Source: Tenacibaculum dicentrarchi (lineage in GTDB: Bacteria; Bacteroidota; Bacteroidia; Flavobacteriales; Flavobacteriaceae). Taken from it: a DNA stretch of 64,000 bases. This document shows, piece by piece, positions 35,806 to 45,065 of the stretch (its first letter is position 1; every line of letters starts with the position of its first letter). Below the pieces are notes generated by a model. That model was not told the DNA's origin and did not search any database. It saw nothing but the letters and a program-made list of their open reading frames with translations. The DNA is taken from contig NZ_OESZ01000012.1 of assembly GCF_900239345.1 (NCBI RefSeq), forward strand, positions 1-64,000, given 5' to 3'. The position numbers and the translations under genes were made by a program.

Positions 35806-37842
35806 ATGCAAAAATTGATTTTATGCAGTCTATGGATAATGTGTTTTTCATTATCTGTATTCTCACAAAACAACAAAAAAACCTCAGAAATAGAACTTTC
35901 TGAAATAATTATCAACTCTAAAAACGAAAAAAAATTAGGTACTCATAAGGTTTCTAAAATTTCGTTGCAATTACGACCAATAAATAGCGCTCACGATTTT
36001 TTAAAAACAGTACCAGGTTTATTTATAGCGCAACATGCTGGTGGCGGAAAAGCCGAACAAATATTTTTAAGAGGTTTTGATAACGACCATGGAACCGATT
36101 TTGCTGTTTTAGTTGATGATATTGGCGTTAATTTAAGTTCTCATGCACACGGGCAAGGCTATGCCGATTTACATTTTTTAATTCCTGAAACTGTTCAAGC
36201 TGCCGGTTATTATAAAGGTCCTCATGAAACTTCATTAGGGAATTTTGCCGTTTCTGGAGCTGCTAAATTTTCATCAAAAGATAAAGTACATCGTAATTTT
36301 GTAAAGTTAGAATATGGTCAATACGATTTTGCTAGAGCTTTGGCAATGGTATCACTTATTGATAAAAACAATTTTTTAACTAAGAATGAAGAAAGTGCTT
36401 ACATTGCTATTGAAGGAACTTATAATGACAGTTTTTTTGAAAGTGAACAAAGACTTAAAAGATTAAATACATTTACAAAATATACCGTTGCATTTTCTGA
36501 TAATCATAAATTAAGAACATCAATTTCTACATTTAATAGTAATTGGAATGCTTCGGGTCAAATACCTTTAAGAGCTGTTAAAAGTGGATTAATAGATAGA
36601 TTTGGAGCTATTGATGATAAAGAAGGTGGTGATACTGAAAGAGTACATTTTAATATACAATTGAACTCTAACATATCAGAAAAAACACAGCTTACAAATC
36701 AATTATACTACGTTTCTAATATCTATAATTTATTTTCTAACTTTACTTTTTATCAAAATAATCCTATTGATGGAGATATGATTCATCAACAAGAAAATCG
36801 TAAAATGTATACATATAAAGGAAATATTTCAATAAAAAACATACTTCTAATACCAAATAGCACAACAATTTTTGGCTGGGAAGCTAAATATAATAATAAC
36901 AATATCGGTTTAAATAATGCTATTGGACGTACGTTATCAAATCCTATAAATGAGTTTGATATTAAAGAAACAAATGTTGCTTTATTTTTAAAAGAAAGAA
37001 TTCAAATAGCTCATAAATTAACGGCTTTAGCAGGTATTAGAGCTGATTATTTCGATTTTAACGTAACTGAAATAGTACCAGTTTCTCAACAAGGAAAAAC
37101 AAATTCTATTAGAATAAGTCCGAAATTTAGTTTGTTTTATGATGCTACTAAAAACTTACAATTATATGCAAAAGCAAGTTCTGGTTTTCATTCAAACTAC
37201 GCAAACGCAGCTGTAAAAAACAAAGAAATTAATCCGTTACCTAAAGCTATCGGATACGATATTGGTACAGAATTTAAAATAGGAAAAAACTTTGTTGGTA
37301 ACATTGCTACTTTTTATTTACAAAGTGATGCCGAGTTTGTTTTTAGTCCTGATGGTTTTGAATTTGAAAATAAAGGAAGATCGAAACGAATTGGTAGTGA
37401 AGCATCTTTTAGATATCAACCATTGCCTTATTTTTGGTTAGATACCGATTTAAATTATAGTTTTGGAACTTTATTAGATGCTCCGAAAACTGAAAATAAA
37501 ATTCCTAGTGCGCCTCGTTTTACTTCAACTGGTGGCGCTACTTTGCGTTTAAAAAATGGAATTAACACATCGTTACGTTATCGTTTTTTAGGAGAACGTC
37601 CTTTAATTGAAGACGAATCTGTAATTGCTGACAGTTATTTTATTGCAAATTTTGTTATCAACTACATAAGACCAAAATATCAAATAGGTTTATCCGTAGA
37701 AAATATTTTTAATACAGCATGGAGAGAAGCTGTTTTTTATGATTCGTCACAATTAAAAAACGAATTACAACCTATTGATGATATTCATTTTACACCAGGA
37801 ACTCCTTTTTTATCAAAAGTAAGTTTCACTTATTTCTTTTAA
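35806..37842 (+). CDS. Second TonB-dependent receptor under cobalamin riboswitch
   Basis: A 678-residue outer-membrane receptor with signal peptide (LCSLWIMCFSLSVFSQ), plug domain starting near residue 55 (AHDFLKTVPGLFIAQHAGGG, IFLRGFDNDHGTDFAVLVDD) and a barrel ending FLSKVSFTYFF. The plug contains several histidines (FDNDHGTDF, SSHAHGQGYADLHFL) not typical of BtuB, compatible with metal handling. It lies behind riboswitch 2 and three bases before the ferredoxin-like gene, so it heads the main cob operon. It is not closely similar to the first receptor. Substrate (cobalt or corrinoid) is inference. Confidence 0.87.
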   Translation: MQKLILCSLWIMCFSLSVFSQNNKKTSEIELSEIIINSKNEKKLGTHKVSKISLQLRPINSAHDFLKTVPGLFIAQHAGGGKAEQIFLRGFDNDHGTDFAVLVDDIGVNLSSHAHGQGYADLHFLIPETVQAAGYYKGPHETSLGNFAVSGAAKFSSKDKVHRNFVKLEYGQYDFARALAMVSLIDKNNFLTKNEESAYIAIEGTYNDSFFESEQRLKRLNTFTKYTVAFSDNHKLRTSISTFNSNWNASGQIPLRAVKSGLIDRFGAIDDKEGGDTERVHFNIQLNSNISEKTQLTNQLYYVSNIYNLFSNFTFYQNNPIDGDMIHQQENRKMYTYKGNISIKNILLIPNSTTIFGWEAKYNNNNIGLNNAIGRTLSNPINEFDIKETNVALFLKERIQIAHKLTALAGIRADYFDFNVTEIVPVSQQGKTNSIRISPKFSLFYDATKNLQLYAKASSGFHSNYANAAVKNKEINPLPKAIGYDIGTEFKIGKNFVGNIATFYLQSDAEFVFSPDGFEFENKGRSKRIGSEASFRYQPLPYFWLDTDLNYSFGTLLDAPKTENKIPSAPRFTSTGGATLRLKNGINTSLRYRFLGERPLIEDESVIADSYFIANFVINYIRPKYQIGLSVENIFNTAWREAVFYDSSQLKNELQPIDDIHFTPGTPFLSKVSFTYFF

Positions 37843-37845
37843 ATT

Positions 37846-38646
37846 ATGGGAAAAGATATAGCTAATACAACGCATACATTTTTCTTTTGCGACGGAGGTT
37901 CTTGTCAAAAAGCAGGAAGCGAACAAGTAACAAGAGCTGCCAGAGCTTACTTACGAAACAATAATCTTTGGGATAAAACGCATACAATTAAAACAAGATG
38001 TAACGGTAGATGTGAAGATGCTCCAACTTGTATTGTGTATCCTGGCGAGTTTTGGTATAAAGAATTAACACCTGAAAAAATTACTCCAATTATAAAGGCT
38101 CATATTAATAATGAGCCTTTTAATGAAGATAATTTATTATACAAAAAAGAATGGAATGAACTAGTTTCTAATAACGAAAGAGCACCTATAAAACCAAAAC
38201 CTTTCGAATTAAAAAATGATACTGAATTAGGAAATTGTTTTATTACTAAAGGTTTTAGCTCTGATCAATATTTATATCCTCTTTTCTTATATTTATCAGA
38301 AAATCCAAAAGGTGTAACACTTGCTATGACTGATAAAAATATTATTTCTTTTGATAAAATAATTACAGTAAATTATTCAGATACACATACGCTTGAATTA
38401 AAAACTAAAACGGAAATCATAAAGTTAACAATTGCTGCAGTTCCTAAAGGGAATAAGGAATTACAGCAATCAAAAATTTCTAGTACAGAATATTTTCATC
38501 AAAAAGAAACAGGACTCACAGGTATTCGTTTCAAAAATAAATTTGGTGAAATTTTAGGAAAAATAACTTTCGATTCCATAGAAAATAAAGCTTGGTTATA
38601 TTGCACTAAAATTCAGTTACAAAACACCAACTTACATTTAAAATAA
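37846..38646 (+). CDS. 2Fe-2S ferredoxin-like protein with unknown C-terminal domain
   Basis: A 266-residue protein. The first ~90 residues form a thioredoxin-fold 2Fe-2S ferredoxin domain with Cys15 and Cys20 (FFFCDGGSCQ) and Cys52 and Cys56 (RCNGRCEDAPTC). Residues ~100-266 match nothing I know. It lies three bases after the receptor and two before the SDR-CobA gene, so it belongs to the operon. Plausible roles are electron supply to an adenosylation or ring-contraction step, or cobalt handling; none can be shown from sequence. Confidence 0.75.
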   Translation: MGKDIANTTHTFFFCDGGSCQKAGSEQVTRAARAYLRNNNLWDKTHTIKTRCNGRCEDAPTCIVYPGEFWYKELTPEKITPIIKAHINNEPFNEDNLLYKKEWNELVSNNERAPIKPKPFELKNDTELGNCFITKGFSSDQYLYPLFLYLSENPKGVTLAMTDKNIISFDKIITVNYSDTHTLELKTKTEIIKLTIAAVPKGNKELQQSKISSTEYFHQKETGLTGIRFKNKFGEILGKITFDSIENKAWLYCTKIQLQNTNLHLK

Positions 38647-38648
38647 TT

Positions 38649-40202
38649 ATGAATAAACAACATGTTTCAATATTAGGTTTGGGCTGGTTAGGTTTACCGC
38701 TTGCTTTACAGTTACAAAAAAATGGATATACTGTTAATGGAAGTACCTCATCTGTAGAAAAACTAAAAACACTTGCTAAATATTCGTTTCATACTTGCAG
38801 AATAAGACTTGAAGCCGATAATATTATTGGTGATTGGGAATCTTTTATTACAGATACAAACATCCTTATTATTAATTTCCCGCCTAAAAGAATTGATAAT
38901 ATTGAAACAATTCATCCGAAGCAAATAGCGCAAATTATAGAACAAACTCCTAAATCAACAAAAGTTATTTTCGTGAGTTCTACTTCGGTATATCAAAACA
39001 ATAACAGTCTTATAAATGAAGATGAGAAATGTGTTCCTGAAAAAGCATCTGGACACGCATTAATTAAAGCCGAAGAATTATTACAACAACATTTTGGTGA
39101 TAATTTAACTATTTTACGTTTAGCGGGTTTAATCGGTGCGAAACGTCATCCTGGAAGATTTCTTGCCAATAAAAAGCAATTAAAAAACCCTAATGTACCT
39201 GTTAATTTAATTCATCAGAAAGATGTTATTAGTTTAATTGATACTATTTTAAATCAAAATTGTTTTGGTGAAATTATTAATGGTTGTGCAGATATACATC
39301 CGAAAAGAAAAGAATATTATGAAAATGCAGCTATCAAATTAAATATGCCTGCTCCTATTTTTGAAGCAACAAGGGCATCAGAAGAACGTTTTAAAATAAT
39401 AGATAATTCAAAATCAAAATCGTTATTAAATTTCACGTATCAGTTTGCTAATCCTGAATGGATTTTTACAAGAGAACATTTACCTGAAATTTCGATTGTT
39501 GGCGCAGGTCCTGGAAATAAAAATCTACTAACTTTAAAAGCTTTTGAGGCGATTGAAACTGCGGAAATTATTTTACATGATAATTTAATTTCTGATGAAA
39601 TATTAAACATCAATACACAAGCGGAACGTATTTATGTCGGTAGAAAATTTGGCGATAAAGAAGACCAACAAAGTCGTCAAAATAACATCAATTTATTGAT
39701 GAAAAAACATTGTGAACAAGGTGATAAAGTCGTTCGCATAAAATCTGGCGACCCATATATTTATGGAAGAGCTGCCGAAGAGGTTCGTTTTTTAAAGAAA
39801 CATAAACTTCCTTTTACAGTTGTCCCAGGGATTTCAGCTGCATTAGCAGCCGCTAGCGCAGTTGACATACCTATTACAGAAAGAAGAAAATCAAACGCTG
39901 TTTTAATTTGTACCGCACATACCGCAGATTATTCAACCGAACAATTGAAAGGAATTGCTGAAATGCTAAAAGCAGGAAATACATTAGCGCTGTATATGGG
40001 CTTAAAAAGTTTAGATAAATTAATTCCGAAATTAATAGCTGTTTGTGGAAATTCAGATATTCCTATCAATGCTGTTTCTAATGTTTCAAGAGATAATGAA
40101 GTATTACTTTCATCAACATTAGGAGAAATAGAAAACGACATCAAAAAACAACCACTACCAATGCCTGTAGTATTTTTAATCGGTGTAAAACCAATCAAAT
40201 AA
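38649..40202 (+). CDS. cobA: Fusion of SDR-type NAD(P) protein and uroporphyrinogen-III C-methyltransferase
   Basis: A 517-residue two-domain protein. Residues ~1-275 are an extended SDR/epimerase-like domain (ILGLGWLGLPLALQLQ Rossmann motif, FVSSTSVYQNNN, ILRLAGLIGA). Residues ~279-517 are a complete SUMT (SIVGAGPGNKNLLTLKA, RIKSGDPYIYGR, VVPGISAALAAAS, ITERRKS), converting uroporphyrinogen III to precorrin-2. In CysG-type fusions the dehydrogenase partner is a different NAD domain; no separate precorrin-2 dehydrogenase is in the window. The SDR might serve that step, but it is unproven. It follows the ferredoxin-like gene by two bases and precedes cbiX by four. Confidence 0.88.
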   Translation: MNKQHVSILGLGWLGLPLALQLQKNGYTVNGSTSSVEKLKTLAKYSFHTCRIRLEADNIIGDWESFITDTNILIINFPPKRIDNIETIHPKQIAQIIEQTPKSTKVIFVSSTSVYQNNNSLINEDEKCVPEKASGHALIKAEELLQQHFGDNLTILRLAGLIGAKRHPGRFLANKKQLKNPNVPVNLIHQKDVISLIDTILNQNCFGEIINGCADIHPKRKEYYENAAIKLNMPAPIFEATRASEERFKIIDNSKSKSLLNFTYQFANPEWIFTREHLPEISIVGAGPGNKNLLTLKAFEAIETAEIILHDNLISDEILNINTQAERIYVGRKFGDKEDQQSRQNNINLLMKKHCEQGDKVVRIKSGDPYIYGRAAEEVRFLKKHKLPFTVVPGISAALAAASAVDIPITERRKSNAVLICTAHTADYSTEQLKGIAEMLKAGNTLALYMGLKSLDKLIPKLIAVCGNSDIPINAVSNVSRDNEVLLSSTLGEIENDIKKQPLPMPVVFLIGVKPIK

Positions 40203-40206
40203 ATCA

Positions 40207-41139
40207 ATGAAAAAAGGAATTTTACTTTGCGGACACGGTAGCAGAACCAAAACAGGAACTGATGCTTTTAAACAATTAGTTGAAGCCTTACAGGCTCGTT
40301 ATACTGATTATGAAGTGGATTATGGATTTTTAGAATTCAATCATCCTGTGTATGAAGCTTCTATTGAACGTATGTATCAAAAAGGAATTCGTGAAATTTA
40401 TGCTTTGCCAATTATTCTTTTTGCAGGTTCTCACGCTAAAAATGATATTCCGTATGAAATGAATACCATACAGAGTTATTACAGTGATTTGACCATAAAA
40501 ATGGGAAAACATCTTGGTGTAAATTCATTTTTATTAGAATTAGCTCAAAAAAGAATTTTAGAAGAAGAAAGCAAACATCCTGTTATCGATAGAAAAGACG
40601 TTTGTTTAATGGTGGTTGGACGAGGAACTACAGATACTGATGCCAATTCTGATGTACACAAATTAGCGTGTATGTTAGGCGAAGGAATGGGTTTTGGTTT
40701 TACAACAGTTGCATATAGCGGAACGGCATATCCGACAGTTACTAAAAGTTTAGAATTAACCAGTAAAATGGAATTTAAACGAACTATTGCGATTCCGTTT
40801 TTCTTTTTCACAGGGATTCTTTTAGAACGTATTTATAATCAAATTCGCACTTTTGATGAAACCTCTCCTTTCGAACACATATATACTGATGCCTTTGGTA
40901 GCGATGAATTAATTTTAAAAGCTTTTGATGAACGTTTAGATGAAACCATCAACGGTACAGCAAATATGAATTGCCAATTATGTAAATACAGAAAACAAAT
41001 TGTTGGTTTAGAAGATGAAGTTGGTAAAGAACAAGTTGGACATCATTTAGGTGTAAAAGGTGTTTTATTTGAAGAAGATGAAAAAGTTGGAGAGAAAAGT
41101 AATGTATTTACTAAAATTAAAAAAGGTTTAGGAATATGA
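40207..41139 (+). CDS. cbiX: Sirohydrochlorin cobaltochelatase, long form
   Basis: A 310-residue class II chelatase with two tandem CbiX domains (CGHGSRTKTGTDAF at the N-terminus with the metal histidine; VVGRGTTDTDANSDVHK in the second). The C-terminus has MNCQLC, the M-x-C-x2-C motif that in long CbiX proteins holds an Fe-S centre. It inserts cobalt into sirohydrochlorin, the first committed step of the early-insertion (anaerobic) route. It overlaps cobI by four bases (ATGA). Confidence 0.92.
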   Translation: MKKGILLCGHGSRTKTGTDAFKQLVEALQARYTDYEVDYGFLEFNHPVYEASIERMYQKGIREIYALPIILFAGSHAKNDIPYEMNTIQSYYSDLTIKMGKHLGVNSFLLELAQKRILEEESKHPVIDRKDVCLMVVGRGTTDTDANSDVHKLACMLGEGMGFGFTTVAYSGTAYPTVTKSLELTSKMEFKRTIAIPFFFFTGILLERIYNQIRTFDETSPFEHIYTDAFGSDELILKAFDERLDETINGTANMNCQLCKYRKQIVGLEDEVGKEQVGHHLGVKGVLFEEDEKVGEKSNVFTKIKKGLGI

Positions 41140-41846
41140 TAACGGGTAAAATACATGGTGTTTCGTTAGGAACTGGTGATGCTGATTTAATTACCCTAAA
41201 GGGATTAAAAACTTTACAGCAAGCTGATAAAATATATTATCCAGGTTCGTTATTTAAAGATGGTAGAAAAATAAGTTATTCACGTACTATTTTAGATAAT
41301 TATAATTTAGATGCTAATAAACTAGTTGGTTTTTATCTAAAAATGGATTTAGAAAGAGTTCAAGCTAAAGAGGTTTACGAAACTACTTTTCAACAAATTC
41401 TAAGCGATTACAAAAATGGTTTATCAATAGCAATTGTTAGCGAAGGCGATATTAGTACGTATAGCTCATTTTCTTATCTATTAGAAAAAATTAAAAAACA
41501 TCAATTAAAAATAGATTTAATTCCTGGAATTACTTCTTATTTGCATTTGTCATCAGAAAGTCAAATTCCTTTGTGTTTGCAAAATGAAAAAGTAACCGTT
41601 ATTCCTCGCATCCAAAGTAAAGAAGAATTACAAGAAGCTATTGATAATTTTGATACCGTAGTTTTAATGAAAATTATATCAGTTGTTGATATAATTACCG
41701 CTGTAATTGACACTCAAAAACATAGCGTCACCTATGCCGAACGCTTAGGAACTGACGAGCAATTTATAACTAATAACTGGAATACTCCCAGTAAAAGAGA
41801 AACTCCTTATTTTTCTCTTATCATTATTAAAAAAATAAAAAAATGA
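41136..41846 (+). CDS. cobI: Precorrin-2 / cobalt-factor II C20-methyltransferase
   Basis: A 236-residue tetrapyrrole methylase (GVSLGTGDADLITLKGLKTL, IVSEGDISTYSSFSYLLEKI, LIPGITSYLHLSS). GDADL and the YPGSLFKDGRKISYS region indicate the CobI/CbiL group, which methylates C20 to give (cobalt-)precorrin-3. It overlaps both neighbours by ATGA. The early-chelatase context favours the cobalt-bound substrate (CbiL activity). Confidence 0.88.
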   Translation: MITGKIHGVSLGTGDADLITLKGLKTLQQADKIYYPGSLFKDGRKISYSRTILDNYNLDANKLVGFYLKMDLERVQAKEVYETTFQQILSDYKNGLSIAIVSEGDISTYSSFSYLLEKIKKHQLKIDLIPGITSYLHLSSESQIPLCLQNEKVTVIPRIQSKEELQEAIDNFDTVVLMKIISVVDIITAVIDTQKHSVTYAERLGTDEQFITNNWNTPSKRETPYFSLIIIKKIKK

Positions 41847-43219
41847 AAATAACCGTTGCGGGATTAGGTCCTGGAGATATAGATTATATGTTACCCGTTG
41901 TTAAAAATGCTTTACAAAAAGCTGATGTTATTATTGGGTACGACTATTATTTTCAATTTGGAAAATCGTTATTTAAAGAAGATGCCGAATTAATTTCGAT
42001 GCCTTTAGGAAAAGAAGAAGCAAGAGCTCACAAAGCTGTTGAAAAAGCAAACGAAGATAAATATGTAGTAGTTATAGGTTCTGGTGATGCGAGTATTTAT
42101 GCAATGGCTGCTATTGTTTACGAAGTTGTATCTAAAGGAAATCATGATGATATTGAGTTAGAAACCTTACCTGGTGTTTCTGCTTTTTTAGCTGCTGGAA
42201 GTAAATTAGGTGCGCCTTTAGGACACGATTTCTGTTGTATTTCATTGTCAGATTTAATGACTCCTTGGAACAAAATAGAACAAAGAATTAAGGCTGCCGC
42301 AATGGGCGATTTTGTAACTAGTTTATACAATCCGAAAAGTAAAAAAAGACATTGGCAATTAGGTCGATTACAAAAAATATTTTTAGAAAAACGAGCTCCC
42401 TCTACTCCTGTTGCAATTATTAGACACGTAACTCGCCCAGAAGAAGAATGTAAAATCACCACTTTAGGCGAATTTAATCCTGAAGATGTAGACATGTTTT
42501 GTTTGGTGATGATTGGAAATTCGCAAACATATCGTTTTAAAGATTATTTAGTTACTCCTAGAGGATATCTTAATAGAAAACCACATACAGGAAAAGAAAT
42601 TCAACAAGAAAGTTTTAGAATTGTTACCGAACATATTAAAGAGTTGCCTTTTGCGATTGCTGATAAATGGGCAATAACAAGAGTTATTCATACTACAGGA
42701 ATTTTAGAGGATTTTAATCATTATTCGGCAACGCCAAATGCGATTGAAAACTGGCATGAACATCTTAAAAATGGTGGCGAAATTGTAACCGATGTTACCA
42801 TGGTAAAAGCTGGAATTACAAAGGCTTTTACAAAAGAATACGGCAATCAAATACATTGTTTATTAAATGATGAAGATGCACAATTATTAGCTAAATCAGA
42901 AAATATTACACGTTCTCAAGCAGGAATTAGAAAAGCAATTGAAAAATATCCAAATGCTTTATATGTTGTTGGAAATGCTCCAACTGCTTTGTTCGAAATT
43001 GTAGATCAAATAAGAGATAACGATACTTTTAAACCTGCTGGAGTTGTTGGTGTGCCTGTTGGTTTTGTAAATGTTTTAGAGGCTAAAGAACAATTATCGC
43101 AAACAAAAAACACAAACTGGGTAGTTATAGAAGGTAACAGAGGCGGAAGTAATGTTGCCGCAGCTATTGTGAACGCTGCATTTACGTTACCTGAAGCTTC
43201 AATTTATTTTAATTCTTAA
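41843..43219 (+). CDS. cobJ: Fusion of precorrin-3B C17-methyltransferase and precorrin-8X methylmutase
   Basis: A 458-residue bifunctional protein. Residues 1-~240 are a CobJ/CbiH methylase (VAGLGPGDIDYMLPVV, IGSGDASIYAMAAIVYEV, LPGVSAFLAAGSKLGAPLGHDF) for C17 methylation with ring contraction. Residues ~250-458 are CobH/CbiC (IQQESFRIVTEHIKELPF, RVIHTTGILEDF, VVGNAPTALFEI, PAGVVGVPVGFVNVLEAKEQL), which moves the C11 methyl to C12. Both halves look complete. It ends one base before bluB. Confidence 0.92.
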   Translation: MKITVAGLGPGDIDYMLPVVKNALQKADVIIGYDYYFQFGKSLFKEDAELISMPLGKEEARAHKAVEKANEDKYVVVIGSGDASIYAMAAIVYEVVSKGNHDDIELETLPGVSAFLAAGSKLGAPLGHDFCCISLSDLMTPWNKIEQRIKAAAMGDFVTSLYNPKSKKRHWQLGRLQKIFLEKRAPSTPVAIIRHVTRPEEECKITTLGEFNPEDVDMFCLVMIGNSQTYRFKDYLVTPRGYLNRKPHTGKEIQQESFRIVTEHIKELPFAIADKWAITRVIHTTGILEDFNHYSATPNAIENWHEHLKNGGEIVTDVTMVKAGITKAFTKEYGNQIHCLLNDEDAQLLAKSENITRSQAGIRKAIEKYPNALYVVGNAPTALFEIVDQIRDNDTFKPAGVVGVPVGFVNVLEAKEQLSQTKNTNWVVIEGNRGGSNVAAAIVNAAFTLPEASIYFNS

Positions 43220-43864
43220 ATGATGAACAAATTTACTCCAGAAAATATTGAAACCCTCGAACAGATTATACTTGCACGTAGAGATGTTAGAGGAAATCGG
43301 TTTATAAATACGCCTATATCTAAAGAAGATTTAGATAAAATTCTATTTGCTGGAGTAAATGCGCCTTCTGTTGGATTTTCTCAACCATGGGAATTTGTTG
43401 TTATCAAAGATTTAGAAATCAGAAATAAAATTAAAGATAGTTTTTTTGAAGAAAATGAAAAAGCTAAAATTCTTTTTGAAGGAAAAAAAGCAGATGCTTA
43501 TACACAATTAAAATTAGAAGGTATTGTAGAATCTGCATTAAATATTGCAGTTTTTTACAAACCAAGTCAGCATCCTGTTTTAGGACAAACTTCGATGAAA
43601 GAAGCAGGTGTTTATTCGGTGGTTTGTGCCATTCAAAATATGTGGTTGATGGCAAGGGCGTTAAATGTCGGTTTAGGTTGGGTGAGTATTTTAAATGAAA
43701 ACAAAGTGAAAACTATTTTAAACGCGCCTGATGACAGACAATTAATCGGTTATTTGTGTTTAGGTCATGTAGATAAATTTTATGAAAATCCCGAATTAGA
43801 ACGTTTAAAATGGGAAAAACGTAAAAATATTAACGATGTTGTTATTAAAGAATGTTATTCATAA
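43220..43864 (+). CDS. bluB: 5,6-dimethylbenzimidazole synthase
   Basis: A 214-residue nitroreductase-fold flavoprotein: ILARRDVRGNRFINTPIS, APSVGFSQPWEFVVI and a C-terminal LGWVSILNENKVKTIL with VGYLCLGHV-like sequence. BluB breaks down reduced FMN with oxygen to make dimethylbenzimidazole, the lower ligand of B12, so the organism should make true cobalamin in the presence of oxygen. It sits between ring-synthesis genes and starts with ATG ATG immediately after cobJH. Confidence 0.93.
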   Translation: MMNKFTPENIETLEQIILARRDVRGNRFINTPISKEDLDKILFAGVNAPSVGFSQPWEFVVIKDLEIRNKIKDSFFEENEKAKILFEGKKADAYTQLKLEGIVESALNIAVFYKPSQHPVLGQTSMKEAGVYSVVCAIQNMWLMARALNVGLGWVSILNENKVKTILNAPDDRQLIGYLCLGHVDKFYENPELERLKWEKRKNINDVVIKECYS

Positions 43865-43865
43865 T

Positions 43866-45065
43866 ATGAAAGAAAATCAGCAACATATCGATTTTTATTT
43901 GATTGGAATTAGCAATCATCCAACGCCAAAATTTAATGATGATGTCTTGATATTGATTCAAGAAGCAAGCGTTTTTTCTGGTGGAAAGCGTCATTATGAA
44001 TTGGTAAAATCATACTTGCCAAAAAATCATACTTGGATTGAAATTTCAGGAAAAATGGATTTTCTTATCAATCAATATAAAAAAATTGATACGACTATTG
44101 TAGTTTTCGCTTCTGGAGATCCTTTTTTCTATGGATTCGGAAATACCTTACAACGTTTATTACCAAACGCAAAATTAAAAGCAACGCCTTATTTTAACAG
44201 TATTCAATTGTTATGTCATAAAACACAAACAAATTATAATGCTTTAAAATCGGTATCTGTTCACGGTAGAGATTGGTCAGCTTTAGATGAAGCTTTAATC
44301 AACAGAAATAAATTAATTGGCGTATTAACAGATGCTAAAAAAACACCTTGCGAAATTGCGAAACGCTTGTTACAATATGGTTTTGATAATTATTCAATAA
44401 CCATTGGCGAAGCTTTAGATGGAAATGAAGAACATATTGAAACCCTTGATTTAGCAACTTGTACAAAAAAATTACATGACAATTTAAATTGTGTTTTATT
44501 AAAACAAACAACATCCAAAGAAAAACCTTTTGGAATTGCTAATGATGCTTTTATTCCTTTACCAAATCGGGCAAATATGATTACTAAAATGCCTATCCGA
44601 TTAAGTACGATAAACGCTTTACAATTACAAAATAAAACAGTTTTTTGGGATATTGGAGCTTGCACAGGTTCGGTTGCTATTGAAGCAAAACAACAGTATC
44701 CACATTTAAAAATAGTCGCTTTTGAAAAACGAACTGTATGCGAAAATATTATTCAACAAAATACAGAACGCTTCTCTACCCCTGGGATTACTATTATTAT
44801 TGATGATTTTTTCAACCTAAATCTTAAAGAATTTCCTGTTCCTGATGTTGTATTTATTGGCGGTCACGGAGGGAGATTAAAAGAATTGATTTATCTAATT
44901 CATCAATTAAATCCGAAAACTAGACTAGTAACTAATGCTGTAAAACAAAATAGCACCAATATATTTATAAAAGAGCTTACTACATTAAATTATACTATAA
45001 ATACAAGTGTGATTCAAGTAAACGAACATAACAAAATTAGCATTCATTCAGCAGAAAAAATATAA
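43866..45065 (+). CDS. cobL: Precorrin-6B C5,15-methyltransferase (decarboxylating), CbiE-CbiT type
   Basis: A 399-residue bifunctional methylase. I start at ATG 43866 (MKENQQHIDFYLIGIS), one base after the bluB stop, rather than the frame's first ATG inside bluB. The N-terminal half is CbiE-like (FASGDPFFYGFGNTL, SVHGRDWSALDEAL); the C-terminal ~190 residues are CbiT, a classic SAM methylase (FWDIGACTGSVAIEAKQ, VVFIGGHGGRLKELI). It methylates C5 and C15 and decarboxylates the ring C acetate. Confidence 0.91.
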   Translation: MKENQQHIDFYLIGISNHPTPKFNDDVLILIQEASVFSGGKRHYELVKSYLPKNHTWIEISGKMDFLINQYKKIDTTIVVFASGDPFFYGFGNTLQRLLPNAKLKATPYFNSIQLLCHKTQTNYNALKSVSVHGRDWSALDEALINRNKLIGVLTDAKKTPCEIAKRLLQYGFDNYSITIGEALDGNEEHIETLDLATCTKKLHDNLNCVLLKQTTSKEKPFGIANDAFIPLPNRANMITKMPIRLSTINALQLQNKTVFWDIGACTGSVAIEAKQQYPHLKIVAFEKRTVCENIIQQNTERFSTPGITIIIDDFFNLNLKEFPVPDVVFIGGHGGRLKELIYLIHQLNPKTRLVTNAVKQNSTNIFIKELTTLNYTINTSVIQVNEHNKISIHSAEKI

